Source: SFTH01 sp963643985 (GTDB lineage Bacteria > Bacillota > Clostridia > Christensenellales > Aristaeellaceae). Taken from it: DNA of 30,356 nucleotides. Below the pieces are notes generated by a model. The model was not told where the DNA came from. It saw nothing but the letters and a program-made list of their open reading frames with translations, and made no database searches. Below are positions 16,334-22,907 of this stretch, in pieces. A program made the position numbers and the translations under genes. The first letter of the stretch is position 1, and each line of letters begins with the position of its first letter. The stretch is taken from contig CAVINP010000011.1 in NCBI GenBank assembly GCA_963643985.1, positions 1-30,356 on the forward strand, read 5' to 3'.

Positions 16334-16362
16334 GTGGGAGGACCAATGATCCGTTTGACCAC
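16334..16362 (+). promoter_or_regulatory. Second candidate L1-binding structure, before rplA
   Basis: GTGG (16334-16337) pairs with CCAC (16359-16362). A GA bulge faces the 6-nt GTTTGA, and GGA pairs with TCC above. The internal loop sizes equal those of the structure before rplK, and GTTTGACCAC is close to the 23S rRNA L1-site strand. It ends a few bases before GGGAGGAT of rplA. Confidence 0.6.
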
Positions 16363-16377
16363 AGGGAGGATGTAACA

Positions 16378-17064
16378 ATGAGTAAGGGTAAGAAATATTC
16401 CGACAGCTTGAAGCTGATCGACCGCAGCAAGCAGTACGATCCCGAGGAGGCAGTTGCCCTCGTGAAGCAGACGGCCAAGGCCAAGTTCGACGAGACCATC
16501 GAGATCTCCGTTCGCCTGGGCGTTGACCCCCGCCATGCAGACCAGCAGGTCCGCGGCGCTGTCGTTCTGCCGAACGGCACCGGCAAGACCGTCCGCGTGC
16601 TGGCTTTCGTCAAGGAAAACCGCGCTGAAGAAGCCAAGGCAGCAGGCGCTGACATCATCGCCGATGACGAGATCATCAAGAAGATTCAGGGCGGCTGGTT
16701 CGACTTTGACGCTTGTATCGCTACTCCGGATATGATGGGTGTCGTCGGCCGTCTGGGCCGCGTCCTGGGCCCCAAGGGCCTCATGCCGAACCCGAAGTCC
16801 GGCAGCGTTTCGCCTGATATCGCCCGTATGATCCACGATATCAAAGCCGGTAAAGTTGAGTACCGTGTCGACAAGACCGCTATCATCCACTGCCCGGTAG
16901 GCAAGGCGTCCTTCGAAGCCGACAAGCTGACCGAGAACCTGCGCACGCTGATGGAGGCCATCATCAAGGCCAAGCCTGCAGCCGCCAAGGGTGCTTACAT
17001 CAAGTCCGCGGTGCTCTCTTCCACGATGGGCCCCGGTATCAAACTCAATTCCCTGAAATTCTGA
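16378..17064 (+). CDS. rplA: 50S ribosomal protein L1
   Basis: L1 forms the mobile stalk at the ribosomal E site and is a translational repressor of its own operon. The start at ATG 16378 after GGGAGGAT gives 228 residues, MSKGKKYSDSLKLIDRSKQYDPEEAV..., the family length. The open frame to 16303 overlaps rplK and is rejected. Signatures include VRLGVDPRHADQQVRGAVVLPNGTGK and GRLGRVLGPKGLMPNPKSG. rplJL does not follow; a terminator and bioY do. Confidence 0.98.
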   Translation: MSKGKKYSDSLKLIDRSKQYDPEEAVALVKQTAKAKFDETIEISVRLGVDPRHADQQVRGAVVLPNGTGKTVRVLAFVKENRAEEAKAAGADIIADDEIIKKIQGGWFDFDACIATPDMMGVVGRLGRVLGPKGLMPNPKSGSVSPDIARMIHDIKAGKVEYRVDKTAIIHCPVGKASFEADKLTENLRTLMEAIIKAKPAAAKGAYIKSAVLSSTMGPGIKLNSLKF

Positions 17065-17092
17065 GCTTAATATAGATTTTCACAATAGGGAG

Positions 17093-17129
17093 AAAACCTC
17101 CGGGGCGCGTGATGTGCCTCGGAGGTTTT
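17093..17129 (+). terminator. Terminator after rplA
   Basis: AAAACCTCCG (17093-17102) pairs perfectly with CGGAGGTTTT (17120-17129), with extra GGC/GCC pairing in the loop. It is followed by ATATTTC. Confidence 0.85.
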
Positions 17130-17158
17130 ATATTTCATAAATAAGGAGATCTGCCGAC

Positions 17159-17692
17159 ATGAAGAAGGGAATGACCACCCGTGACATGGTACGCTGTGCC
17201 CTCTTTGCCGCTTTGATATGCGTTCTCTCCCCCTTTTCCATACCGATAGGGCCGATACCCATCACGCTCTCGCTCTTTGCCGTCATGCTCTGCGGCGTTG
17301 TGCTCGATTGGAAAAGTGCAGCGGCCGCGGTGCTCGTCTATCTGCTGCTGGGGCTGATCGGCATTCCCGTGTTCTCGGGCGGCAAGGGTGGCCTCTCGGT
17401 CATCATAGGGCCTACGGGTGGCTATATCTGGGCTTACCTGCCCATGGCCGTGATCATCAGCCTCTTTGCACGCAAGGGAAGCTATGTTCGCTCAGGCATC
17501 GTCTGTGCACTGTCGCTTCTGCTCTGCTACGGCCTGGGCACGCTGCAGTTCTGCCTCGTGGCAAATTATACCGCGGGGGCCGCACTGGCCGTGTGCGTCT
17601 GGCCGTTTGTGCCCTTTGACATCATCAAGGCCGTCTGTGCCGCGCTGCTGGGCGTCAAACTGCGCACGATTTCGGCGGTAAAGCAGAATTGA
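17159..17692 (+). CDS. bioY: BioY-family biotin transporter S component
   Basis: A 177-residue membrane protein, the substrate-binding subunit of a biotin ECF-type importer. About six hydrophobic segments are visible. The conserved loops GPIPITLSLFAVMLCGVVL and IPVFSGGKGGLSVIIGPTGGY are characteristic of BioY. AAGGAG lies ahead of ATG 17159. It is a single gene between two terminators, with no biotin synthesis genes or ECF ATPase/T genes beside it, so it must work alone or use a shared energising module encoded elsewhere. Scavenging of external biotin is the likely role. Confidence 0.92.
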   Translation: MKKGMTTRDMVRCALFAALICVLSPFSIPIGPIPITLSLFAVMLCGVVLDWKSAAAAVLVYLLLGLIGIPVFSGGKGGLSVIIGPTGGYIWAYLPMAVIISLFARKGSYVRSGIVCALSLLLCYGLGTLQFCLVANYTAGAALAVCVWPFVPFDIIKAVCAALLGVKLRTISAVKQN

Positions 17693-17694
17693 AA

Positions 17695-17730
17695 AAAACG
17701 ATCGGACAGCATTCGCAGTCCGATCGTTTT
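17695..17730. terminator. Bidirectional terminator after bioY
   Basis: AAAACGATCGGAC (17695-17707) pairs perfectly with GTCCGATCGTTTT (17718-17730) around a 10-nt loop. It sits between convergent genes and carries T runs on both strands. Confidence 0.9.
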
Positions 17731-17744
17731 GTATTTAATTGTAA

Positions 17745-17972
17745 TCAAAGCCTTTCGGCATTCCCCGTGTAGGGATGCTCTTTAGCATATTCGAGTGCTC
17801 TTTGGTTGAATTCGCCGGGAGCCATTGCATCAAAATATTGCCTCTGCCACTTTGTATAGTCGAATTTCTCTCTGATGATTATGGAGATGAAACGTTCTGC
17901 TTCGACTATGCCAAGTTTTTCGGTCAGGCATTCCATGCCACGATTCATGATCTCAACGGTGCCGGATATCAT
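17745..17972 (-). CDS. Small partner protein of the PIN-domain gene (putative antitoxin)
   Basis: A 75-residue soluble protein, MISGTVEIMNRGMECLTEKLGIVEAERFISIIIREKFDYTKW..., that resembles small proteins often found next to PIN-domain genes of this type. The LTEKLGIVEAERFISII block is the recognisable part. Its ATG overlaps the PIN stop by ATGA and GGAGGGAGAAG precedes it inside the PIN gene, so the two are translated together. By context it is the likely antitoxin, but I see no clear DNA-binding fold. It lies downstream of the toxin-like gene, the reverse of the commonest order. Base composition is lower in GC than the neighbours. Confidence 0.72.
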   Translation of the reverse strand: MISGTVEIMNRGMECLTEKLGIVEAERFISIIIREKFDYTKWQRQYFDAMAPGEFNQRALEYAKEHPYTGNAERL

Positions 17973-18412
17973 TCTTCTCCCTCCGTTTCCATGATAAACT
18001 CAACAGGTGTGACCAGTTTAATCCTATCGGTCCTGTACTTCAACAGGCGAACATCTGTGGAAATGAAATAATCGCATTTCGCATAGATGGCGGAAGCGAT
18101 ATGGTATGCATCCTTCTCCTTCACGCCTGTTTTCATAATGTCCTCAGCTATTGGTCCGATAGTTTCCGCACGCTCGGAACCTACGTACCCTTTCATATTG
18201 TTCTGTATGAATTGAATTATGGACTGTCTCCGCATTTCATAAGGATTTCGGCTGACTTCATAATCCAACGTATATGAACCAATAAGGTCAAATTTCCTGT
18301 CCCTTATGAGAGCCTGGATTCGGAGTTTTGACTGAGTTTCAAGAGCAACTCTGAACTGCGACTGGTCATCATACGGTCGGTTATAACAGCACATATCGAG
18401 ATAAACCCTCAT
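17969..18412 (-). CDS. PIN-domain protein (putative type II toxin ribonuclease)
   Basis: A 147-residue PIN-fold protein. The N-terminal MRVYLDMCCYNRPYDDQSQ and the C-terminal KEKDAYHIASAIYAKCDYFISTDVRLLKY are strong matches to a widespread PIN subfamily. The acidic residues expected in a PIN nuclease can be placed at Asp6, Glu52 (approximate), Asp101 and Asp120, so the metal site looks intact. PIN toxins cut RNA and are held in check by a partner, here probably the overlapping 75-residue protein. GGGAGG lies eight bases before ATG 18412. The pair is more AT-rich than its flanks, which suggests horizontal gain. A housekeeping RNase role is the alternative. Confidence 0.83.
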   Translation of the reverse strand: MRVYLDMCCYNRPYDDQSQFRVALETQSKLRIQALIRDRKFDLIGSYTLDYEVSRNPYEMRRQSIIQFIQNNMKGYVGSERAETIGPIAEDIMKTGVKEKDAYHIASAIYAKCDYFISTDVRLLKYRTDRIKLVTPVEFIMETEGEE

Positions 18413-18475
18413 CTGTTCAACCTCCCTTCAAGCTGTGACCCCCTAATACAGGTTCAACCCATTCTTTATATCCTG

Positions 18476-18505
18476 ATTATATAACGAAGCCTTTGCTTCT
18501 GTCAA
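18476..18505 (-). promoter_or_regulatory. Promoter of the PIN gene pair with a small inverted repeat
   Basis: On the minus strand TTGACA (18505-18500) and TATAAT (18481-18476) are 18 bases apart. The spacer holds GAAGC/GCTTC (18486-18499), which could be an operator for self-repression. The promoter call is good; the operator is a guess. Confidence 0.65.
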
Positions 18506-18577
18506 TACCTTGCTTTAATTATGACACACGACGCATGACCTCTGCTTAATGGTTTTATCTTCGGCTAATAAGTCTGC

Positions 18578-18612
18578 AAATCCCCCGCCATGCTATGCAC
18601 AGCGGAGGATTT
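18578..18612 (-). terminator. Terminator after the MsmK-type ATPase gene
   Basis: AAATCCCCCGC (18578-18588) pairs with GCGGAGGATTT (18602-18612) with one mismatch. On the minus strand it is followed by GCAGACTTATT. A 15-base stretch, TGCAAATCCCCCGCC, is shared with the terminator after glgP. Confidence 0.7.
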
Positions 18613-18646
18613 GCAACCTTTCTCTTTCAGAAACTGCCCCAAGGAA

Positions 18647-19768
18647 TCAATCTCTTGAGAGTATCGTCTTTTCGGTTTCGGCATCGAAGAAGTGCAGACG
18701 GTTCACGTCCAGACCGATCTCGATGTCATCGCCGCCGCGCGAGGTGCTGCGCGGATCAACGCGGGCGATGAAGTTACCCTCGTGACCCTCGGCGGAGAGG
18801 TAGAGATAGGTCTCCGAGCCCATCAGCTCGGTCATGTCCACGTGCACGCTGACGCAGGAATCCGGATAGGCGGAGATGAAAGCGTCCTCGTCGTGCAGGT
18901 TTTCGGGGCGGATGCCCATGTAGACTTCCTTGCCGATGTAGTCGCCGGTCATGCGCTGAATCTTGCCGGCAGGAATGCGCACGGCATTGGTGCCGAAGAC
19001 CGCAAATACGCCGTCGCCGCGCTTCTCAAGCTTTACCTTGAATACGTTCATTTGCGGCGTGCCGATGAAGCAGGCCACGAAGAGGTTGGCGGGAAAGTCA
19101 TAGAGGTTCTGCGGCGTATCCTGCTGCTGCATCACGCCGTCCTTCATGACCACGATGCGCGTGCCCATCGTCATGGCCTCAGTCTGGTCATGGGTTACGT
19201 AGATGAAGGTGGTCTGCAACTGCTGGTGCAGTTTCGTGATCTCGGCACGGGTCTGTACGCGCAGCTTCGCATCGAGGTTGGAGAGCGGCTCGTCCATCAG
19301 GAAGACCTTCGGCTCGCGCACGATGGCACGCCCCAGCGCCACGCGCTGACGCTGGCCGCCCGAGAGCGCCGCAGGTTTGCGGTTGAGCAGCGCCTCTATG
19401 CCCAGGCTCTTCGCGGCTGCCTTGACGCGGCGGTCGATCTCGTCCTTGGGCATCTTGTGAAGCTTCAGGCCGAACGCCATGTTGTTGTACACGGTCATGT
19501 GCGGATAGAGGGCGTAGCTCTGGAACACCATCGCAATATCCCTGTCCTTGGGCGGAACGTTGTTGACCAGCTTGTCATCAATGTAAAGCTCGCCGCTGGT
19601 GATCTCCTCCAGACCCGCCACCATGCGCAGCGTCGTGGATTTGCCGCAACCGGAAGGGCCGACCAGCACGATAAATTCCTTGTCCTCGATTTCCAGATTA
19701 AGATTGTTGACGGCCTTGACGTCTCCGGGATAGATCTTGTTGATGTTCCTCAGCGAAAGACTTGCCAT
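18647..19768 (-). CDS. msmK: Sugar ABC importer ATPase, MsmK/UgpC/MalK type
   Basis: A 373-residue ATPase that powers carbohydrate importers of the CUT1 class. It has Walker A GPSGCGKST, the Q-loop in VFQSYALYPHMTVY, signature LSGGQRQRVALGRA, Walker B VFLMDEPLSNLDAK, the switch YVTHDQTEA, and a C-terminal OB-like regulatory domain (YMGIRPENLHDED...). No binding protein or permease lies nearby. In Firmicutes such a stand-alone MsmK commonly serves several sugar importers, and that is the likely role here. GGAAGG precedes ATG at a rather long spacing of about 13 bases. It has its own promoter and terminator. Confidence 0.93.
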   Translation of the reverse strand: MASLSLRNINKIYPGDVKAVNNLNLEIEDKEFIVLVGPSGCGKSTTLRMVAGLEEITSGELYIDDKLVNNVPPKDRDIAMVFQSYALYPHMTVYNNMAFGLKLHKMPKDEIDRRVKAAAKSLGIEALLNRKPAALSGGQRQRVALGRAIVREPKVFLMDEPLSNLDAKLRVQTRAEITKLHQQLQTTFIYVTHDQTEAMTMGTRIVVMKDGVMQQQDTPQNLYDFPANLFVACFIGTPQMNVFKVKLEKRGDGVFAVFGTNAVRIPAGKIQRMTGDYIGKEVYMGIRPENLHDEDAFISAYPDSCVSVHVDMTELMGSETYLYLSAEGHEGNFIARVDPRSTSRGGDDIEIGLDVNRLHFFDAETEKTILSRD

Positions 19769-19810
19769 ACTCTGTAATCATCCTTCCCAAATTCTAATTC
19801 ACTGTACATT

Positions 19811-19839
19811 ATTATACCAGATGTTCGGAAAATTGGAAA
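19811..19839 (-). promoter_or_regulatory. Promoter of the MsmK-type ATPase gene
   Basis: On the minus strand TTTCCA (19839-19834) and a perfect TATAAT (19816-19811) are 17 bases apart, with TGG making an extended -10. Confidence 0.7.
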
Positions 19840-19901
19840 TAGATTGTTTTCACAAAAATAATGTAAAGGCTTTGATGATTATGTCAGGTTGCACAAACGC
19901 G

Positions 19902-19934
19902 AAAAAATTCCCCCTGCGAGCGCCGCAAGGGGAA
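19902..19934 (-). terminator. Terminator after the HdeD-family gene
   Basis: TTCCCCCTGCG (19908-19918) pairs with CGCAAGGGGAA (19924-19934) with one mismatch. On the minus strand T6 follows (plus-strand A run at 19902-19907). Confidence 0.85.
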
Positions 19935-19944
19935 GAAGAGCAAC

Positions 19945-20535
19945 TCATGCGTCGTGCATTTCCGTCTCGACAAAGTAGGCGCTGCGGGCCTTGGACAGCA
20001 GGCAGCGCGAGACCAGATCGGCGCCGCCCTCCAGCACCAGCGCAATGCCGATCACGCGCATCAGCAGCACGGCCGAGGAGAAGGGGTTGAAGAGTATCAG
20101 TGCGCCCAGTATCACCGACACGCAGGCGGAGATCAGTTCCAGATACCACTTTGCGGCAGCCATGCGCTTGAAGCAGAGCGTGCTCTGTATCTTCACGATG
20201 CCGCCCGCCAGCACGATCAGACCGCAGAAGAGGAAAAGCAGTGAGATCAGCAGTTCCTTGAGGCAGATGACGGCAATGCCGACCGCGATCCAAACCAGCC
20301 CGAACGCCAGAGCATTGCTGACCAGTGCCATGCGCGTCTCCAGCATGAAATAGCGTATGATGTCGAAAAGGCCGATCACGATGCAGATAGCACCGATGAC
20401 GGTGATGACCAGCGTGGCCGCGATGTCCGGCCATATCAACAGCACCAGCCCCAGCAGTATGGCGGCCAGGCCCAGCAGCAGTTCCGTCCAGCTCAGGTGC
20501 AGCTTTTCAAGAATACGGCAGCTTTTCTTGTCCAT
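19945..20535 (-). CDS. HdeD/DUF308-family membrane protein
   Basis: A 196-residue membrane protein with six hydrophobic segments in three pairs. The repeated pattern LLGLAAILLGLVLLIWPDIAATLVITVIGAICIVIGLFDIIRYF is the hallmark of the HdeD/DUF308 family, in which a WP motif ends one helix. E. coli HdeD is linked to acid resistance, but roles in Firmicutes are not established. GGAGGG lies six bases before ATG 20535. It is monocistronic, with its own promoter and terminator, and diverges from the isc operon. Confidence 0.87.
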   Translation of the reverse strand: MDKKSCRILEKLHLSWTELLLGLAAILLGLVLLIWPDIAATLVITVIGAICIVIGLFDIIRYFMLETRMALVSNALAFGLVWIAVGIAVICLKELLISLLFLFCGLIVLAGGIVKIQSTLCFKRMAAAKWYLELISACVSVILGALILFNPFSSAVLLMRVIGIALVLEGGADLVSRCLLSKARSAYFVETEMHDA

Positions 20536-20568
20536 GGTAATCCCTCCGTTGCGATTATTCCCTTTAAC

Positions 20569-20597
20569 AGTATAGCATTATACGCGACGATTATCAA
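20569..20597 (-). promoter_or_regulatory. Promoter of the HdeD-family gene
   Basis: On the minus strand TTGATA (20597-20592) and TATACT (20574-20569) are 17 bases apart, about 34 bases before the start codon. Confidence 0.7.
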
Positions 20598-20634
20598 GTC
20601 AGTATAAATATCCTATAATTTACATCGGAATTAA

Positions 20635-20663
20635 TTGACATTCCCAAACGGGGGTGTTACAAT
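20635..20663 (+). promoter_or_regulatory. Promoter of the isc operon
   Basis: TTGACA at 20635-20640 and TACAAT at 20658-20663 are 17 bases apart, 57 bases before the iscR start. Confidence 0.82.
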
Positions 20664-20677
20664 AACATCCGGATAAA

Positions 20678-20694
20678 CCGAGGAAAAAACTCGG
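20678..20694 (+). promoter_or_regulatory. Candidate operator for the Rrf2 regulator
   Basis: CCGAG (20678-20682) and CTCGG (20690-20694) form an inverted repeat around an A-rich centre, just downstream of the expected transcription start. The position suits repression by the encoded Rrf2 protein. No known consensus was matched, so this rests on symmetry and place only. Confidence 0.4.
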
Positions 20695-20720
20695 AATTGC
20701 ATCTGCCGGAGGTGATCGTC

Positions 20721-21155
20721 ATGAAGCTCTCAACGCGCGGGCGCTACGGCATCCATGCGATGTATGACCTGGCGGATCATTACGGAAGCGGACCGCAGTC
20801 CATTAAACTGATTGCGGAGCGGCAGGGCATACCGGAGGCCTACCTGGAGCAACTGATTGCCGTGCTGCGCAGAGAAGGTCTGGTGATCAGCAACCGAGGC
20901 GCCCAGGGTGGCTACCGTCTGGTGCGCCCACCGGCCGAGATCACGGTGGGCGATGTGTTGCGTGCGCTGGAAGGCGGGTTGAATCTGGTGGATTGCCTGC
21001 TCGATGAGGAAAGTTGCGGCAAGAGCTGCGCATGCCCGTCGCGCATCGTCTGGATGAAAATCCGGGACGGTATGAACAGCATCGTGGACGGCATCACGCT
21101 TCAGGATATGATTGATGAGTATGCTGCCGTAAAGGCACAGGGGGAGGAAACATGA
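20721..21155 (+). CDS. iscR: Rrf2-family Fe-S regulator, IscR type
   Basis: A 144-residue transcription factor. The start at ATG 20721, after GGAGGTG, gives MKLSTRGRYGIHAMYDLADHYG, the standard Rrf2 N-terminus. The winged-helix region continues with PEAYLEQLIAVLRREGLVISNRGAQGGYRL. Cysteines at 92, 99, 103 and 105 (DCLLDEESCGKSCACPS) match the cluster-ligand region of IscR (Cys92/98/104 in E. coli). It overlaps nifS by ATGA. IscR proteins sense Fe-S status and repress their own operon. CymR, the cysteine regulator of the same family, is the alternative, but the cysteines and the iscU neighbour favour IscR. Confidence 0.9.
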   Translation: MKLSTRGRYGIHAMYDLADHYGSGPQSIKLIAERQGIPEAYLEQLIAVLRREGLVISNRGAQGGYRLVRPPAEITVGDVLRALEGGLNLVDCLLDEESCGKSCACPSRIVWMKIRDGMNSIVDGITLQDMIDEYAAVKAQGEET

Positions 21156-22372
21156 AAAAGGTATATATGGACAACGGCGCGACCACGCGCGTGACGGAGC
21201 CGGTTTTTGAGGCCATGCGCCCCTATTTCTGCGAGATATACGGCAACCCGTCCTCGATGCATGACTACGGCTATGAGGCCAAGCATGCGGTGGCGGCGGC
21301 CCGCGCTCAGGTGGCGGCGGCCATCGGCGCAAATCCCGACGAAATCTACTTCACCGGCTGCGGCACCGAGTCCGACAACTGGGCGGTGCGCGGCGCGGCG
21401 TACAAAAATATCAAGAAGGGTCGCCACATCATCACGACGACCATCGAGCATCATGCCATACTGCACACCTGCAAGCAGCTGGAAAAGGAAGGCTTTGAGG
21501 TGACCTACCTGCCGGTCGATGAGTACGGCCGCGTGACGCCCGAAGAGCTGGATGCTGCGATCCGGCCGGACACGACCATCGTCTCCGTCATGACCGCCAA
21601 CAACGAGATCGGCACCATCGAGCCGATCGCCGAGCTGGCTGCGGTGGCCAAAAAGCACGGCGTGCTCTTCCACACGGATGCGGTTCAGGCCATCGGCAGC
21701 GTGAAGTTTGACATGGAGGAAATGCCCATCGATATGCTGAGCATGTCCGGCCACAAATTCCATGCGCCCAAGGGCATCGGCGTGCTCTACATCCGCAAGG
21801 GTGTGCACATCCGGCAGTTCATGCAGGGCGGTGCGCAGGAGCGCAACCGGCGTGCCGGCACGGAAAATCTGGCTTCCATCGTGGGCATCGGCAAGGCCAT
21901 CGAGCTGGCCACGGCAAACATCGACGCGCACAACGCGCAACTGAGCGCCATCCGTGACCATATGATCGAGCGCATCAGCAAGGAAATTCCCTACTGCCGC
22001 CTGAACGGCGATCCCGTGAACCGCCTGCCCGGCAACGTGAATTTCTGCTTCCGCTTCATCGAGGGCGAGGGCATGCTGATGCACCTCAACCTCAAGGGCA
22101 TTGCCGCATCCTCCGGCTCGGCCTGCACCAGCGGATCTCTGGATCCCTCGCACGTGCTGCTGGCCATCGGTCTGCCGCATGAGATCGCACACGGCTCGCT
22201 GCGCCTCTCGCTCAGCGATGAGAACACTATGGAAGAGGCCGACTACGTGGTCGACAACCTGGTGCAGATCGTCGCCAAGCTGCGCGATATGTCGCCGCTG
22301 TACGATGATTTCCTGCACGAGGGCAAAAGCTGCGGCAAGCAGGTCGCCTGCCCCGCGTGCAACATGAAGTAA
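21152..22372 (+). CDS. iscS: Cysteine desulfurase (NifS/IscS)
   Basis: A PLP enzyme that takes sulfur from cysteine and passes it to IscU. The 406 residues show the start MKKVYMDNGATTRVTEPV, EHHAILHTC (His100-His101), NNEIGTIEPI, the PLP lysine Lys202 in SGHKFHAPKG, and the catalytic Cys325 in SSGSACTSGSLDPSHVL. The extended SGSACTS loop is the IscS/NifS (group I) type. The C-terminus carries an extra cysteine-rich tail, SCGKQVACPACNMK (Cys394, 400, 403), seen in some clostridial NifS. It is translationally coupled to iscR and followed by iscU after 33 bases. Confidence 0.96.
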   Translation: MKKVYMDNGATTRVTEPVFEAMRPYFCEIYGNPSSMHDYGYEAKHAVAAARAQVAAAIGANPDEIYFTGCGTESDNWAVRGAAYKNIKKGRHIITTTIEHHAILHTCKQLEKEGFEVTYLPVDEYGRVTPEELDAAIRPDTTIVSVMTANNEIGTIEPIAELAAVAKKHGVLFHTDAVQAIGSVKFDMEEMPIDMLSMSGHKFHAPKGIGVLYIRKGVHIRQFMQGGAQERNRRAGTENLASIVGIGKAIELATANIDAHNAQLSAIRDHMIERISKEIPYCRLNGDPVNRLPGNVNFCFRFIEGEGMLMHLNLKGIAASSGSACTSGSLDPSHVLLAIGLPHEIAHGSLRLSLSDENTMEEADYVVDNLVQIVAKLRDMSPLYDDFLHEGKSCGKQVACPACNMK

Positions 22373-22405
22373 GATCAACCGACATCCGAAGGGAGATTGT
22401 GAGTT

Positions 22406-22825
22406 ATGGAATATACCGAGCAGGTTATGGATCATTTCATGAATCCGAGAAACATGGGTGAGATGGAGGATGCCAGTGGCGTCGGCACCGTCGGCAACGC
22501 AAAGTGCGGCGACATCATGCGCATCTACATCAAGGTGGAAGACAACGTGATCACCGACGTGAAGTTCAAGACCTTCGGCTGCGGCGCGGCGATTGCCACC
22601 TCCAGCAAGGCCACCGAAATGGTGAAGGGCAAGACCATAGACGAGGCGCTGCAGATCACCAACAAGATGGTCATGGAGGCACTGGGCGGGCTGCCGCCGG
22701 TGAAGGTGCACTGCTCCGTGCTGGCCGAGGAGGCCCTGCATGCCGCCATTCAGGACTACAAGGACCGCATGGAGAAGGGCGAAAAGCCTGAGGAAGTTCC
22801 CGATGAGGAAATCAAATACGTCTGA
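22406..22825 (+). CDS. iscU: Fe-S cluster assembly scaffold IscU/NifU-like
   Basis: The scaffold on which Fe-S clusters are built. The 139 residues hold the three ligand cysteines Cys34 (NAKCGD), Cys59 (FGCGAAIA) and Cys103 (HCSVLAE), with Asp36, as in IscU and the N-terminal domain of NifU. The LPPVKVHCS motif matches the chaperone-binding region. No hscA/hscB or fdx genes follow, as is usual in Clostridia. The gene ends the operon at a terminator. Confidence 0.95.
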   Translation: MEYTEQVMDHFMNPRNMGEMEDASGVGTVGNAKCGDIMRIYIKVEDNVITDVKFKTFGCGAAIATSSKATEMVKGKTIDEALQITNKMVMEALGGLPPVKVHCSVLAEEALHAAIQDYKDRMEKGEKPEEVPDEEIKYV

Positions 22826-22854
22826 TTGACAAAAAGAAGGATATCGTATATCAT
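22826..22854 (+). promoter_or_regulatory. Promoter of hflX
   Basis: TTGACA at 22826-22831 and TATCAT at 22849-22854 are 17 bases apart. The -35 starts at the base directly after the iscU stop codon, and the expected start of transcription falls inside the following hairpin. Confidence 0.7.
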
Positions 22855-22855
22855 G

Positions 22856-22887
22856 AAGCAGGATGATTCAGGCCATCCTGCTTTTTT
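22856..22887 (+). terminator. Terminator of the isc operon
   Basis: AAGCAGGATG (22856-22865) pairs perfectly with CATCCTGCTT (22874-22883), followed by T to 22887. It overlaps the start region of the hflX transcript. Confidence 0.85.
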
Positions 22888-22907
22888 ATATAAGGAGAGT
22901 TTATCAT

